Shown here: positions 1 to 8,211 of the stretch, piece after piece
Numbering within the stretch: the stretch's first letter is position 1
How the letters are laid out: each line of letters begins with the position of its first letter
Source: Saprospiraceae bacterium
Lineage (GTDB): Bacteria > Bacteroidota > Bacteroidia > Chitinophagales > Saprospiraceae
DNA length: 20,172 nt
Assembly (NCBI GenBank): GCA_023299965.1
Contig: JALZVN010000371.1
Location: forward strand, 1 to 20,172
Reading direction: 5' to 3'
The notes under the pieces: generated by a model
What the model saw: only the letters and a program-made list of their open reading frames with translations
Database searches by the model: none
What the model was told of the DNA's origin: nothing
Made by a program: the position numbers and the translations under genes

Positions 1-767
1 ACGCCTTCTACATCCTTGCCAAAGTAGGCACCTGGATAAGAAAAGTGAATTTTACCTTGGACAGAATCTTCTACTGGAGAGGTATATACTTCGCCAGATG
101 GCATATTGGTTTGACCATCTGAATTGATCCACGTTCTTCCTTTGGTGCTGAACTTGATATCGATTCCATCCCCCTTGTACTGGACCGTTTCTTTTTTATT
201 TAAGAAGTCTACTATAGTCTGTTGTTCCTTGCTTAGTTTTTTCCATTCCGCACGAGGATCATCTGCATATAGATTGCAGGCATTAAACACAAATTCAGTG
301 TATTCGTCCAAAGACATTCCTGCAGCTTGCGCAGACGCTTCGGTAGGATATTGGCAGAGACTTCGCTTTAGATCTCGAGTAGCTGTTCTTTTAAAATAGG
401 TATCATTTATTCCTTTTAAAGCTGCTTGATTTATTTTTACTTTTTCTGGATCGTTGTTTTGATCTTCCTTTAGATTATGTGGTGCTCTTATATATAAGTA
501 AGCATCGAATGTATCCATGGCGTGCTTGCGAAGAAAAGGCTCTTGCTTGAGTTGGTTTTCATTGGCATGGTCAAAAAACAATTTTCCTCTGCCGCTGAAG
601 CCCATATCTACTTCAAATTGATAGGCACCTGCCTTAAGCGCCTCTGCATACAACGCCTTAACCAATGGCTCTGCAAGCGTAGAAGTTCTTATAAAGAATT
701 TATCTCCCTCTTTTATCTCAAGACAATAGTTAACTAATAAGTGAGCATACTTTTGAAGTAAATCCAT
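1..767 (-). CDS. M29-family aminopeptidase, 3' end cut off by window edge
   Basis: This is a metallopeptidase of the AmpS/AmpT/PepS type, which removes N-terminal amino acids from peptides in the cytoplasm. The reading frame is open from the ATG at 767 (minus) to base 1, giving 255 codons, about two thirds of the usual 365-410 residues. It begins MDLLQKYAHLLVNYCLEIK, as M29 proteins commonly do. The strongest evidence is NMPSGEVYTSPVEDSVQG at residues 221-238, the family block that carries the first metal-binding glutamate (here E226). The remaining metal ligands would lie beyond the window. It is in the same orientation as the prenyl synthase gene upstream, 93 nt away, so co-transcription is possible. 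Family assignment is firm; substrate preference is unknown. Confidence 0.88.
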   Translation of the reverse strand, partial: MDLLQKYAHLLVNYCLEIKEGDKFFIRTSTLAEPLVKALYAEALKAGAYQFEVDMGFSGRGKLFFDHANENQLKQEPFLRKHAMDTFDAYLYIRAPHNLKEDQNNDPEKVKINQAALKGINDTYFKRTATRDLKRSLCQYPTEASAQAAGMSLDEYTEFVFNACNLYADDPRAEWKKLSKEQQTIVDFLNKKETVQYKGDGIDIKFSTKGRTWINSDGQTNMPSGEVYTSPVEDSVQGKIHFSYPGAYFGKDVEG

Positions 768-860
768 AGTTGTTTTTTGTTAAGCTGTTTATTTGTTTAA
801 TCGTGTATTTGGTAAGGGGGAAATATTCGGAAGAAGAGCATTTATAATTTTCAAAGAAAC

Positions 861-1835
861 TTACTTCTTTCGCTCCGTTACAAATTTGACCAACTCCTCT
901 AAAGAGGTCTTCGATGGACTATCTGGAAACGTATGTAGGATCTCGAAAGCTCTGTCTCTATAATCATACATAGCTTTTTTGGCATATTCTATTCCTCCAC
1001 TTTTCAATACAAACTCAATCACCTCATCAACCTTTTTCTTATTGGTGTTGTGGTTTTTGATGATATTGATAATACGCCTTTTTTGGGTCCAGCTGGTATG
1101 CTCTAGCGCATAGATTAAAGGCAAGGTCATTTTCTTTTCTTTGATATCTATACCTAGTGGCTTCCCTATATCGTCTTCTCCAAAGTCAAAAAGATCATCT
1201 TTGATTTGAAAGGAAATTCCGATGTATTCACCGAAGGTTCTTATTTTTTCAACTATAGCCTCATCCTTCGTCGTAGAGGCGGCACCTGCTGCACACGCAG
1301 CAGAGATCAATGAAGCGGTTTTCCCTTTGATGATATCGTAGTATACATCTTCTTTTATGTCTAGTCGTCTCGCTTTCTCTATCTGTAGAAGTTCGCCTTC
1401 ACTCATTGCCTTTACAGCAGTAGACACGATCTTTAGCAATTGGAATTCTTCGTTGTCTATGGCTAGCAATAAGCCCTTCGACAATAGGTAGTCCCCACAT
1501 AGTACAGCGATCTTGTTTTTCCATAGTGCATTGATAGAGAAAAATCCTCTTCGCTTGTTGGCATCATCGACAACATCATCATGAACAAGAGTGGCGGTAT
1601 GTAGTATTTCTACTAAAGATGCGGCATGATAGGTGGATTTTCCAACCTCACCACACAGTTTAGCACAAAGAAAGACAAACATGGGACGAACCTGCTTACC
1701 TTTGCGTTTTACGATATAATAGGTGATTTTATCTAGCAAAGGAACAGGAGAACTCATCGCTTGCTTGAATTTTCCCTGAAAAGCATTCAGTTCTTCAACT
1801 ATTGGTATTTTAATATTGTCCAAGGTTTGAACCAT
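861..1835 (-). CDS. Trans-polyprenyl diphosphate synthase (long-chain, probably quinone side chain)
   Basis: This all-alpha isoprenyl synthase condenses isopentenyl diphosphate with an allylic diphosphate, and in bacteria of this kind it makes the side chain of menaquinone. The 324 residues show the family motifs in order: GKQVRP (46-51), the first Asp-rich motif HDDVVDDA (85-92), GKTASL (171-176), and the second Asp-rich motif FQIKDDLFDF (209-218), the last two regions binding Mg-diphosphate. The residues just before the first Asp-rich motif are small (A81, T82) rather than aromatic, which in this family leaves a deep tunnel and a long product; chain length is therefore an inference (C30-C45 range). 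The ATG at 1835 gives a normal N-terminus. The gene is divergent from the hydrolase at 1917, with 81 nt between them for both promoters. It could equally be named ispB or octaprenyl/heptaprenyl synthase. Confidence 0.93.
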   Translation of the reverse strand: MVQTLDNIKIPIVEELNAFQGKFKQAMSSPVPLLDKITYYIVKRKGKQVRPMFVFLCAKLCGEVGKSTYHAASLVEILHTATLVHDDVVDDANKRRGFFSINALWKNKIAVLCGDYLLSKGLLLAIDNEEFQLLKIVSTAVKAMSEGELLQIEKARRLDIKEDVYYDIIKGKTASLISAACAAGAASTTKDEAIVEKIRTFGEYIGISFQIKDDLFDFGEDDIGKPLGIDIKEKKMTLPLIYALEHTSWTQKRRIINIIKNHNTNKKKVDEVIEFVLKSGGIEYAKKAMYDYRDRAFEILHTFPDSPSKTSLEELVKFVTERKK

Positions 1836-1916
1836 AATAAGTACTTTTACTGTCTAAGACTGCCTATTTTTGTTGAAGCCGCAAGATAGCTAGAAATAAA
1901 AAGAATATACTACTTA

Positions 1917-2759
1917 ATGAACACCAAGAAGAATCATATTGTTGAGCCATCCCATGGGAAGCCACTATTAATGGACTTCAGGCTCACTGTAGGGCAAAAA
2001 GACCTCCCTTTGGTCATATTTATCCATGGTATTAAGGGGTTTAAGGGCTGGGGGATCTGGGATTTGCTAGGAGAACGCATAGCAGATGCGGGTCATATAT
2101 TCGCAAAGTTTAATTTCTCTCACAATGGGACTACATTGGAGCATCCTTCGGAATTTCGGGATCTAGAGTCTTTTGGGAGAAATAACTATATGCTGGAGCT
2201 AGAAGATCTAGAGGCTGTGATCTCGCATTGTACGAGTCATGCAGATATAGCACCCGCTTGGGATGGTCGGCGCATAACATTGATTGGTCATAGTAGAGGT
2301 GGACCTATTTGTCTTGTAAAGGCGGCCCATAACCCAAAGATTACCAAGTTGGTAACATGGGCTTCGGTAGCTACTTTCGATTATGCTTGGCAGGAGACGA
2401 AGGTACTTGCAGATTGGAAAGAGAATGGAGTGATGTATAGAGTCAACTCAAGAACAAAATTGGCTATGCCTCTTTATTACCAATTGTATAATAACTATTT
2501 CCAAAATAAGGAGTACTTGAATACGGAGTCTGCAGCCAAGGATCTTTCAATACCTTGGCTTATCCTGCACGGTACGGACGATAAAGCAGTGCCTGATACG
2601 GCAGCTAAACAATTGCTAGCGTGGCAGCCATCTGCATCTATGGAGTTGATAGATGGAGGGGGGCATACCTTCGGAGGGACACACCCTTATGATAAGGACA
2701 CCTTACCTGCGCACGCTGAATTATTAATTGAGAAAACAATTTCATTTTTGAATCGATAA
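1917..2759 (+). CDS. Alpha/beta hydrolase (serine hydrolase of unknown substrate)
   Basis: This is a 280-residue cytoplasmic alpha/beta hydrolase; no signal peptide or membrane segment is seen. The fold markers are the oxyanion-hole strand VIFIHG (33-38), the nucleophile elbow GHSRGG with S126, an acid in HGTDD (D221 or D222), and the catalytic histidine in GGGHTFGG (H250). Order and spacing of Ser, Asp and His fit a complete triad. The family includes esterases, dipeptidyl-peptidase-like and dienelactone-hydrolase-like enzymes, and nothing in the sequence fixes the substrate. It is followed after 37 nt by hflX on the same strand, with a small hairpin in between, so the two may share a transcript. 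A perfect -7 box (TATTTTTG, 1865-1872) lies upstream but without a well-placed -33 TTG. Confidence 0.85.
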   Translation: MNTKKNHIVEPSHGKPLLMDFRLTVGQKDLPLVIFIHGIKGFKGWGIWDLLGERIADAGHIFAKFNFSHNGTTLEHPSEFRDLESFGRNNYMLELEDLEAVISHCTSHADIAPAWDGRRITLIGHSRGGPICLVKAAHNPKITKLVTWASVATFDYAWQETKVLADWKENGVMYRVNSRTKLAMPLYYQLYNNYFQNKEYLNTESAAKDLSIPWLILHGTDDKAVPDTAAKQLLAWQPSASMELIDGGGHTFGGTHPYDKDTLPAHAELLIEKTISFLNR

Positions 2760-2763
2760 AGGC

Positions 2764-2779
2764 TACATCTTAGGATGTA
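2764..2779 (+). other. Small perfect hairpin between hydrolase and hflX
   Basis: TACATC and GATGTA form a perfect 6-bp stem around a TTAG loop, 5 nt after the hydrolase stop and 17 nt before the hflX start. There is no T-tract, so it is not a convincing terminator. It could be an RNA processing site or a partial attenuator, or chance. Confidence 0.3.
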
Positions 2780-2796
2780 TGGACTAAAATATAATT

Positions 2797-4008
2797 ATGG
2801 GTAACGAGTGGACATTAGGAGAGAAGAAAAATAGTCTCAAAAAGGAGAAAGAATTTGCAGTCATTGTAGGTCTTATTACACCTGGCACAACTGTGGAGCA
2901 AAACTCGGAGTATTTAGATGAGTTAGAGTTCTTAGCTTTGACAGCAGGTGCAGTAACTAAGAAAAGATTCGTGCAAAAACTGTCGCACCCAGATAAGAGA
3001 TATTTTGTTGGGAAAGGAAAGATGGAAGAGATTAGAGAGTATGTGGAGATGAACGAGGATATCAATATGGTTATTTTTGATGATGACTTAAATGGTAAGC
3101 AGGTTAGTATCCTAGAGGAAGAAATGAAAGTGAAAATTATTGATCGCTCTTCTTTAATCTTAGACATATTTGCAAATCGAGCGCAGACAGCTCAAGCTAA
3201 AACACAGGTTGAGTTAGCGCAAATGCAATATATGCTACCAAGATTGAGGGGGTTGTGGACTCACCTCGAGCGACAAAAAGGGGGAATAGGTATGCGTGGT
3301 CCGGGAGAAAAAGAAATAGAAACGGATAGACGTATAGTGAACGATAAAATTACTTTGTTGAAGGCAAAGCTGAATAAAATAGATGTGCAAAATTCGACGA
3401 GACGCAAAAATAGAGGCTCGGTGATTAGAGTGGCTTTAGTAGGGTATACCAATGTAGGTAAGTCTACCTTGATGAATATATTGAGTAAGTCTGAAGTATT
3501 TGCAGAGAATAAATTATTCGCCACTTTGGATACGACGGTTCGAAAAGTTGTCTTAGGCACTATGCCTTTCTTGCTTTCAGACACAGTTGGGTTTATTCGT
3601 AAGCTTCCGCATCACTTGATAGAAAGTTTTAAGTCAACCCTAGATGAGGTAAGAGAAGCAGATGTAATCTTGCATGTGGTGGATATAGCCCACCCGCAGT
3701 ACGAGGATCATATTGCTTCGGTAACGCGTACGCTTAAAGATCTAGATGCACTGACTAAACCTACTTTGATGGTCTATAACAAGATAGATTTATATAGAGA
3801 AAAGTATTTTGACGCTTACTTAGAAGAACAAACTAAAGAGGAGATTCTCGGAGAGCTCAAAGAGAACTTGGTAAATAACTACGACCACGAAGCCATTTTT
3901 GTATCCGCTATAAAGAAGGAGAATATTAGTGAGCTTCGAGGATTAATCAAAATTAAGGTCGAAGAGCAATACGCAGTGCGATATCCTTATCAAACTAAAA
4001 CATGGTAG
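2797..4008 (+). CDS. hflX: Ribosome-associated GTPase HflX
   Basis: HflX binds the 50S subunit and splits stalled ribosomes, notably under heat stress, using GTP. The 403-residue protein has the HflX N-terminal domain (about 20-130), the family linker GGIGMRGPGE (162-171) after a coiled-coil-like stretch, and then the G domain. G1 is GYTNVGKST (216-224), G3 is DTVGF (262-266), and G4 is NKID (328-331). TVRKVVLGT and the switch region around LFATLDTT match the family. A C-terminal extension of about 70 residues follows G4. The ATG at 2797 is the first in frame. Transcription ends at the strong hairpin at 4012-4051, 4 nt past the stop. Assignment is firm; no unusual residue was seen. Confidence 0.96.
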   Translation: MGNEWTLGEKKNSLKKEKEFAVIVGLITPGTTVEQNSEYLDELEFLALTAGAVTKKRFVQKLSHPDKRYFVGKGKMEEIREYVEMNEDINMVIFDDDLNGKQVSILEEEMKVKIIDRSSLILDIFANRAQTAQAKTQVELAQMQYMLPRLRGLWTHLERQKGGIGMRGPGEKEIETDRRIVNDKITLLKAKLNKIDVQNSTRRKNRGSVIRVALVGYTNVGKSTLMNILSKSEVFAENKLFATLDTTVRKVVLGTMPFLLSDTVGFIRKLPHHLIESFKSTLDEVREADVILHVVDIAHPQYEDHIASVTRTLKDLDALTKPTLMVYNKIDLYREKYFDAYLEEQTKEEILGELKENLVNNYDHEAIFVSAIKKENISELRGLIKIKVEEQYAVRYPYQTKTW

Positions 4009-4011
4009 ATG

Positions 4012-4051
4012 AAAAAAAGAGCTGGTCAATATTTGACCAGCTCTTTTTTTT
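4012..4051. terminator. Bidirectional intrinsic terminator between hflX and the FAS1 gene
   Basis: The arms AGAGCTGGTCAA and TTGACCAGCTCT pair perfectly around a 3-nt TAT loop, with a run of A on the left (4012-4018) and of T on the right (4044-4051). It sits between two convergent genes and has the U-tract needed in both directions, so it should end both transcripts. Confidence 0.92.
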
Positions 4052-4073
4052 ATTCCTGAATGTCTAAAATTTG

Positions 4074-5027
4074 TTATGGTAATAAAACGGCATCAACAGC
4101 ATGGACTACACCATTCCATCCTTGCACATCTGTCAAGATGATATTTACATTCTGACCGCTCGTAGTATTTATAGCTGGTCCATTAGAAAGATCAATATCA
4201 AAAGTACCTTCATTAAAAGCAGTTACAGTCTGACCATCTGATAACATATCAGACTGTACATTAGCTCCTGCTATCACGTGGTAAGATAAAACAGCTTGCA
4301 ATACATCAACTGGGATATCAGCTAAAGTGCTCCAGGCGTCGTTTGAATCTAATAAAGCTTGGAATGCTGCATCTGTAGGAGCAAATACTGTGAAAGGACC
4401 TGCTTCTGAAAGCGTTGCTACGAAATCTACTGTTAAGTCAGCTCTAGTTAATGCTGCTACCAAAGAAGAAAATCCTGCATTATTCAATGCAATATCTACT
4501 ACGGATGGTGGTAACATAACCTCATCGATAATGTGTACAATGCCATTTGTTGCTTCTACATCTGTAGTTATAGGGTTAGCAGATCCGTTAAATCTAACGC
4601 CACCTGTAACATCAATTTGTAAAGATATTTGCTCATCATTAGGACCAGCTGCAGCTGTAGTAGCATACGAATCAGTCAAATCTGTGGACGCTACTTCTGC
4701 CCCTAAAACGTGAAATAATAATACATTAGTCAATGTAGCATTGTCAATATCACTTAATGAATTCCATGCTGGATTAGAGTCTAAAAGGTTTTGAAACGCT
4801 TCATTGGTTGGAGCTAAAACAGTGAAAGGTCCATTCAAAGCAAGTGTTGCATCAAGACCTGTCATCGTTAGTGCATCAACAAGAGTACTTAAGTTATCTG
4901 TTGCTATTGCTGTCTCTACAATAGAAAGTGCAGCTGGCTCATCATCAGTATCATCATCTCCACAAGAGACGAAAGTCATACCGGTACTAAGCAATAAAAA
5001 GAAAAATAGAAGGTTAAGATTTTTCAT
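4074..5027 (-). CDS. Two-domain fasciclin (FAS1) lipoprotein, probably surface-exposed
   Basis: FAS1 domains mediate adhesion or matrix contacts. The start chosen is the ATG at 5027, not an upstream in-frame ATG at 5075, because it places a standard lipoprotein signal at the very N-terminus: MKNL, a hydrophobic run, and FVSC with the lipid-anchored cysteine at C22. The residues after it, GDDDTDDE (23-30), are strongly acidic; in Bacteroidota an acidic patch right after the lipidated cysteine acts as a lipoprotein export signal for display on the cell surface. Two FAS1 domains follow, about 34-172 and 174-317, each with the H1-type motif (TVLAPTNEAF at 69-78, TVFAPTDAAF at 213-222) and the second conserved block (HIIDEVMLP at 165-173, HAVDAVLLP at 309-317). 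The 317-residue protein ends exactly at the second domain. Surface location is inferred. Confidence 0.92.
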   Translation of the reverse strand: MKNLNLLFFFLLLSTGMTFVSCGDDDTDDEPAALSIVETAIATDNLSTLVDALTMTGLDATLALNGPFTVLAPTNEAFQNLLDSNPAWNSLSDIDNATLTNVLLFHVLGAEVASTDLTDSYATTAAAGPNDEQISLQIDVTGGVRFNGSANPITTDVEATNGIVHIIDEVMLPPSVVDIALNNAGFSSLVAALTRADLTVDFVATLSEAGPFTVFAPTDAAFQALLDSNDAWSTLADIPVDVLQAVLSYHVIAGANVQSDMLSDGQTVTAFNEGTFDIDLSNGPAINTTSGQNVNIILTDVQGWNGVVHAVDAVLLP

Positions 5028-5339
5028 AAATAATTCAATGTTTGATAATATGTTAAATATTCTGACATCTAACATGAACTTGTTTCATAATGTTTATGAA
5101 TAGTCAAATTTTAATTTTTGAAAAAGCAGACTTTTGTAAAATTAGAATTGTTCATCACTTTCTTAGATGTGCCTTGCTTTCAGAAATTCCGACTTGAGGT
5201 GTACCTGAAGTGCTCCTTGTTTTTATGCTAGTTCTTAAAAAATGACTTTCGTCGATTATTTCTTGCCGTTAATAGAATTACTGTTCATAAGAAGGTACTA
5301 TGTATTGCATAATACCTCTATGTAGCTTATATTTGAAAT
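5028..5339. other. Divergent intergenic region (FAS1 gene / padR)
   Basis: This 312-nt AT-rich gap separates two divergently transcribed genes. Its right end holds the padR promoter and an overlapping dyad (listed separately). In the rest I see no open reading frame with coding character, no RNA gene and no perfect -7 box for the FAS1 gene. Confidence 0.6.
5302..5335 (+). promoter_or_regulatory. padR promoter with overlapping inverted repeat
   Basis: TATATTTG at 5328-5335 is an exact match to the Bacteroidota -7 consensus TAnnTTTG, and TTG at 5305-5307 lies 20 nt upstream, the expected -33 position. The perfect dyad GTATT-GCAT-AATAC (5302-5315) covers the -33 element. A repressor bound there would block RNA polymerase, and autoregulation by PadR is the natural guess. 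Promoter match is seen; operator role is inferred. Confidence 0.7.
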
Positions 5340-5684
5340 ATGAATATGAAAACAAAAAAGAATCCGATGGTATCTGTAAAGGCACAAATGCGAAAGGGTA
5401 TTCTGGAAATGTGTATACTTTCTATCATTGAGCGAGGCGAGATATATACCTCTGATATTTTGATTAAGCTAAAAGCGGCAGAGCTGATCGTGGTGGAAGG
5501 AACGCTTTATCCACTATTGACTAGGCTCAAAAATGGAGGTATGCTTGACTATACCTGGAAAGAGTCCACCAGTGGACCACCTAGGAAATACTTTATCATT
5601 ACTGAAGAAGGCTCCGCATTTCTTAAAGAATTGAAAACATCTTGGAAACAGTTAAATAAATCTGTGAACAAGTCGATGAAATAG
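5340..5684 (+). CDS. PadR-family transcriptional regulator
   Basis: This is a small winged-helix repressor (114 residues from the first ATG). It has the PadR pattern: KAQMRKGILEMCILSII (14-30) for helices 1-2, a recognition region around TSDILIKLK, and the family hallmark VEGTLYPLLTRLKNGG followed by the wing motif STSGPPRKYF. The protein is one winged helix plus a short C-terminal helix, the short PadR subtype. ATGs at 5340 and 5346 are both possible starts, and a third at 5367 sits just before the conserved region. The predicted transcription start falls at or just past 5340, so the transcript may be leaderless or start at 5346. It precedes a PspC-domain gene by 50 nt, a pairing common in Bacteroidota, and probably controls it. 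Confidence 0.93.
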   Translation: MNMKTKKNPMVSVKAQMRKGILEMCILSIIERGEIYTSDILIKLKAAELIVVEGTLYPLLTRLKNGGMLDYTWKESTSGPPRKYFIITEEGSAFLKELKTSWKQLNKSVNKSMK

Positions 5685-5734
5685 GTCCAACACCTTATAA
5701 AGCCATTTTAAACTACACATCAAAAAATCTAAAA

Positions 5735-6385
5735 ATGAACGATATAAAAAATATTAACCTAGGAGGTCATCCATTTGCAATCGATATGAATGCTTATTTT
5801 GCACTTGAAGATTATCTGATCGCGATAGAGAAGCACTTTGCTCACTCAAGCGGAAATAAAGAAATCGTTGAAGATATAGAATCTAGAATTGCAGAAATTT
5901 TTCGAGAGCGCCAAAAGCCTTTAGAAGTTGTAGTGCTCACCGATGTGCAAGAAGCCATTGCAGTGATGGGGACACCAGAAGAATTTGGTGGAGAAACAGA
6001 GCATGACGAATTCTATGATGACATTCCGAAAACAGAATGGGTATTTGGTAAGAAGATGATGCGTGACGAGGAAGATTCCATTATAGGAGGAGTATGCTCA
6101 GGGCTTTCGGCTTACCTGGGTGTTGAAGATCCAATTTGGGTACGACTAGGAATGGCCTTTTTGATTTTAGGAATGGGAGTTGGTTTCGGTTTGTATATTA
6201 TCTTGTGGATAGTAATGCCAGCTGCAGAATCGCCTTCAGATAGATTAGCCATGCGTGGCGATGAAATCAATGTAGAAAATATATCCAAAGAGATGGAGCG
6301 CGGAATGGAAACATTCACGGATTCGATGAATAAGTTTGGTGAGAAGGTTACTGAGTTTGGAGAGAAGTTCTCTAAGAAAGGGTAA
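5735..6385 (+). CDS. PspC-domain membrane protein (envelope stress)
   Basis: This 216-residue protein probably works with the upstream PadR regulator in sensing or answering membrane stress; PspC in enterobacteria is an inner-membrane partner of the phage-shock response. Residues 6-95 form the N-terminal domain often seen with PspC in Bacteroidota (INLGGHPFAIDMNAY, a helical segment with EIVEDIESRIAEIF, and a DVQEAIAVMGTPEEF motif). Residues 108-165 are the PspC domain: GGVCSGLSAYLGV (118-130), then VRLGMAFLILGMGVGFGLYI and ILWIVMP, a hydrophobic hairpin or single membrane span at about 138-161. The last 50 residues are charged and probably amphipathic helix. Full-length Bacteroidota relatives often carry further C-terminal domains that are missing here, so this is a short version. 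The gene ends before the terminator at 6431. Confidence 0.9.
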   Translation: MNDIKNINLGGHPFAIDMNAYFALEDYLIAIEKHFAHSSGNKEIVEDIESRIAEIFRERQKPLEVVVLTDVQEAIAVMGTPEEFGGETEHDEFYDDIPKTEWVFGKKMMRDEEDSIIGGVCSGLSAYLGVEDPIWVRLGMAFLILGMGVGFGLYIILWIVMPAAESPSDRLAMRGDEINVENISKEMERGMETFTDSMNKFGEKVTEFGEKFSKKG

Positions 6386-6430
6386 TTCTTAAGATCCATT
6401 AAACATAATTAGTTTTTGATTGGTTGCATC

Positions 6431-6467
6431 AAATGCTTTGCTAGATATAACTGGCAAAGCATTTTTT
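6431..6467 (+). terminator. Intrinsic terminator after padR-pspC
   Basis: AAATGCTTTGC and GCAAAGCATTT pair over 11 bp; TAG/CTG extend the stem by three pairs (one G-T) to a 6-nt loop, and a run of T follows. It lies 45 nt past the PspC stop. Confidence 0.85.
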
Positions 6468-6616
6468 ATTAGCTCATAAGAGAGAGGAGAATGAAAGTAC
6501 AGTGTAGCGTTTCTCATTAAGCCTCTGCGTTAGCACAAAAAAAAATAGACAATGAATGCAGTTAATAGAGGTCTCCTATATTAGAATTCTTAACTTTGGA
6601 TTTTAAAATGGGATAG

Positions 6617-7504
6617 ATGAATAAAATATTTTTGGCAATAAGTGTCGTATTTTTAATAGGCTCATTTGTTTTGAATAGCCAATTGAGTAAAGCTGGGCAT
6701 AGAGTCAAGATACAGAAAGAAAAGTATTCTGATGTGTTAAACTTTAAAGCTAGATTTTTAGATCCAGGAGAATGGACAGGAGATAAAGCGGAGCGAGCCA
6801 AATTGGCAAAAGCAGACGAATACGCTCAAAAGGCAATCGTCTACCAAGGTCAGAGCGAGCTATATATGTGGATAGTCTTAGCAAGCTATGTTGTATTTCT
6901 TTTACTTACTTTCTTTTTTGCAAGATCAAACACTGAGGTGGGTGTATTGCCTTTTGGTTTGACGGTGATAGCCTTGGCTTGTTTACATGTAGGATTGACT
7001 TATCCCATGCTTGAGATTACTGCCTTAGAGCGGAATTTAGATATCGGCGCCTTACCGATCAAAACCTCCGTTATGGGCTTCAGCGTGGACTTGAATATAG
7101 AACAAGTATTCGAGGGAGATATGATCTTTTACTATCAAAGTAAATCTGTTCTAGAGCTGGTTTCCACTTTATTCGAACAGCGGAACTGGATAGTAGCTAT
7201 TTCGATTTTGAGCTTTAGTATCTTGTTTCCTGTTCTGAAGCTACTCTTTACATGTTTGATGTTGTTTGGAGGGAAATTATCGAATAATACAATTTCTCGA
7301 TTCTTTGTGCAGTATGCTGGGAAGTGGTCGATGGCGGATGTATTTGTGGTTTCGGTATTTCTAGCATACCTAGCATTTAGTAATATGCAGGTAGGGATTA
7401 CAACAGAGAGCAATGTCTTGGCAGGTCTGTATTTTTTTATGGGATATTGTCTGCTGTCCATTTTTAGTAGCCATTTGATTTTAAAGAAGGAGAAAAATGC
7501 TTAA
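6617..7504 (+). CDS. PqiA-like (paraquat-inducible protein A family) integral membrane protein
   Basis: This is a 295-residue inner-membrane protein. About six hydrophobic segments are visible at roughly 4-20, 83-102, 108-128, 192-216, 238-257 and 268-288. The C-terminal half has PqiA hallmarks: FPVLKLL (204-210) and GKWSMADVFVV (235-245). In Proteobacteria PqiA works with the MCE protein PqiB and lipoprotein PqiC in lipid traffic across the envelope; no MCE gene is visible here. The N-terminal part (20-82) is a charged soluble loop, probably periplasmic, not recognised. An exact -7 box TAACTTTG occurs at 6591-6598 but lacks a matching -33 TTG. A lipoprotein gene follows after 35 nt and may be a partner. 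Confidence 0.8.
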   Translation: MNKIFLAISVVFLIGSFVLNSQLSKAGHRVKIQKEKYSDVLNFKARFLDPGEWTGDKAERAKLAKADEYAQKAIVYQGQSELYMWIVLASYVVFLLLTFFFARSNTEVGVLPFGLTVIALACLHVGLTYPMLEITALERNLDIGALPIKTSVMGFSVDLNIEQVFEGDMIFYYQSKSVLELVSTLFEQRNWIVAISILSFSILFPVLKLLFTCLMLFGGKLSNNTISRFFVQYAGKWSMADVFVVSVFLAYLAFSNMQVGITTESNVLAGLYFFMGYCLLSIFSSHLILKKEKNA

Positions 7505-7539
7505 TTTTATCAGGTAGTAGAGAAATTTACTTCTCATTG

Positions 7540-8166
7540 ATGAAATGGGGTTTGTTTATACATTTAGTTGATTACACTTTTTCAAGTTTGCAGATATCGA
7601 ATTATTTATTCATTCTTAGCTTTACGCTGACTCTAGTCTCTTGTACCCTTTTACAAAAAAAGGATACCAGCATCTCCGACTGCAAAAAAGACTCCATCAA
7701 GAAATTAAAAAGAATAAAAAAGACATTCACCCCGGCTGCAGACGGAGTGTATACATATTTAAACGATGAGGTTGAGGTACCAGATGGCTTTGAGACCATT
7801 TATTGGGAAAGAAAGATTGGGCGAGACTACGCCGTTTCGATTCGACTATCAGATACTTTATCGATGCAATATCTTTTGCTGCCCATTTCACTACAAAGCA
7901 TTATATATGGAGAGTGCGATGATCCCTTGAGCAGTGAAGAGTTGATTGCTAGCTTTGGCCCTCCCACCTATATAGATAAATCACTACTTCCCAATGCAAA
8001 AGAGACTTATGTATATAGTTTCAATAAACCCGATCAAGAGAAATGTTTTCATGGAGAATTTATGGGTAACGTAGCTTACCAAGACTGCCTTTCCATTAGA
8101 TTAGATATTAACAACAAAGGTCAGGTAGTAGAGCTCAATACCAGCTTATTTGAAATACAACCGTGA
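7540..8166 (+). CDS. Lipoprotein of unknown function
   Basis: I do not recognise this 208-residue protein. The frame could start at a TTG (7537), but the ATG directly after it (7540) is the better choice. A hydrophobic run ends in LTLVSC, a lipoprotein box with the cysteine at residue 35; the stretch before it is long for a signal peptide, so translation may really begin at an internal TTG (codon 17 from this ATG), which would leave a normal-length signal. The mature part is mixed charged and polar, with a cluster of lysines after the cysteine, rather than the acidic patch of surface lipoproteins, suggesting it stays facing the periplasm. SSEELIASFGPPTYIDKS resembles a small globular segment of no assigned family. 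It lies 35 nt after the PqiA-like gene. Confidence 0.7.
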   Translation: MKWGLFIHLVDYTFSSLQISNYLFILSFTLTLVSCTLLQKKDTSISDCKKDSIKKLKRIKKTFTPAADGVYTYLNDEVEVPDGFETIYWERKIGRDYAVSIRLSDTLSMQYLLLPISLQSIIYGECDDPLSSEELIASFGPPTYIDKSLLPNAKETYVYSFNKPDQEKCFHGEFMGNVAYQDCLSIRLDINNKGQVVELNTSLFEIQP

Positions 8167-8177
8167 TTGTCATCACG
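8162..8177 (+). terminator. Weak terminator-like hairpin at the lipoprotein stop codon
   Basis: CGTGAT-TGTC-ATCACG is a perfect 6-bp stem with a 4-nt loop that overlaps the TGA stop. The nearest T-run (about 8191) is 13 nt downstream, too far for a classic terminator, so the role is uncertain. Confidence 0.35.
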
Positions 8178-8211
8178 ATATATGATAGGTCTTTTTAGTT
8201 TGCTTATTAGG

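Noticed and set aside
124..399. 91-codon plus-strand frame over the left end
   Set aside because: It is the antisense shadow of the M29 aminopeptidase, which has clear family motifs on the minus strand.
1865..1872. TATTTTTG as the promoter of the hydrolase gene
   Set aside because: The -7 box is exact, but no TTG lies about 20 nt upstream; such boxes are common by chance in AT-rich DNA.
5028..5075. Longer start (ATG at 5075) for the FAS1 protein
   Set aside because: It would put 16 residues before the lipoprotein signal; the ATG at 5027 gives a standard signal.
6591..6598. TAACTTTG as the promoter of the PqiA-like gene
   Set aside because: Exact -7 match but no -33 TTG at the right distance; left as a note in the gene entry.
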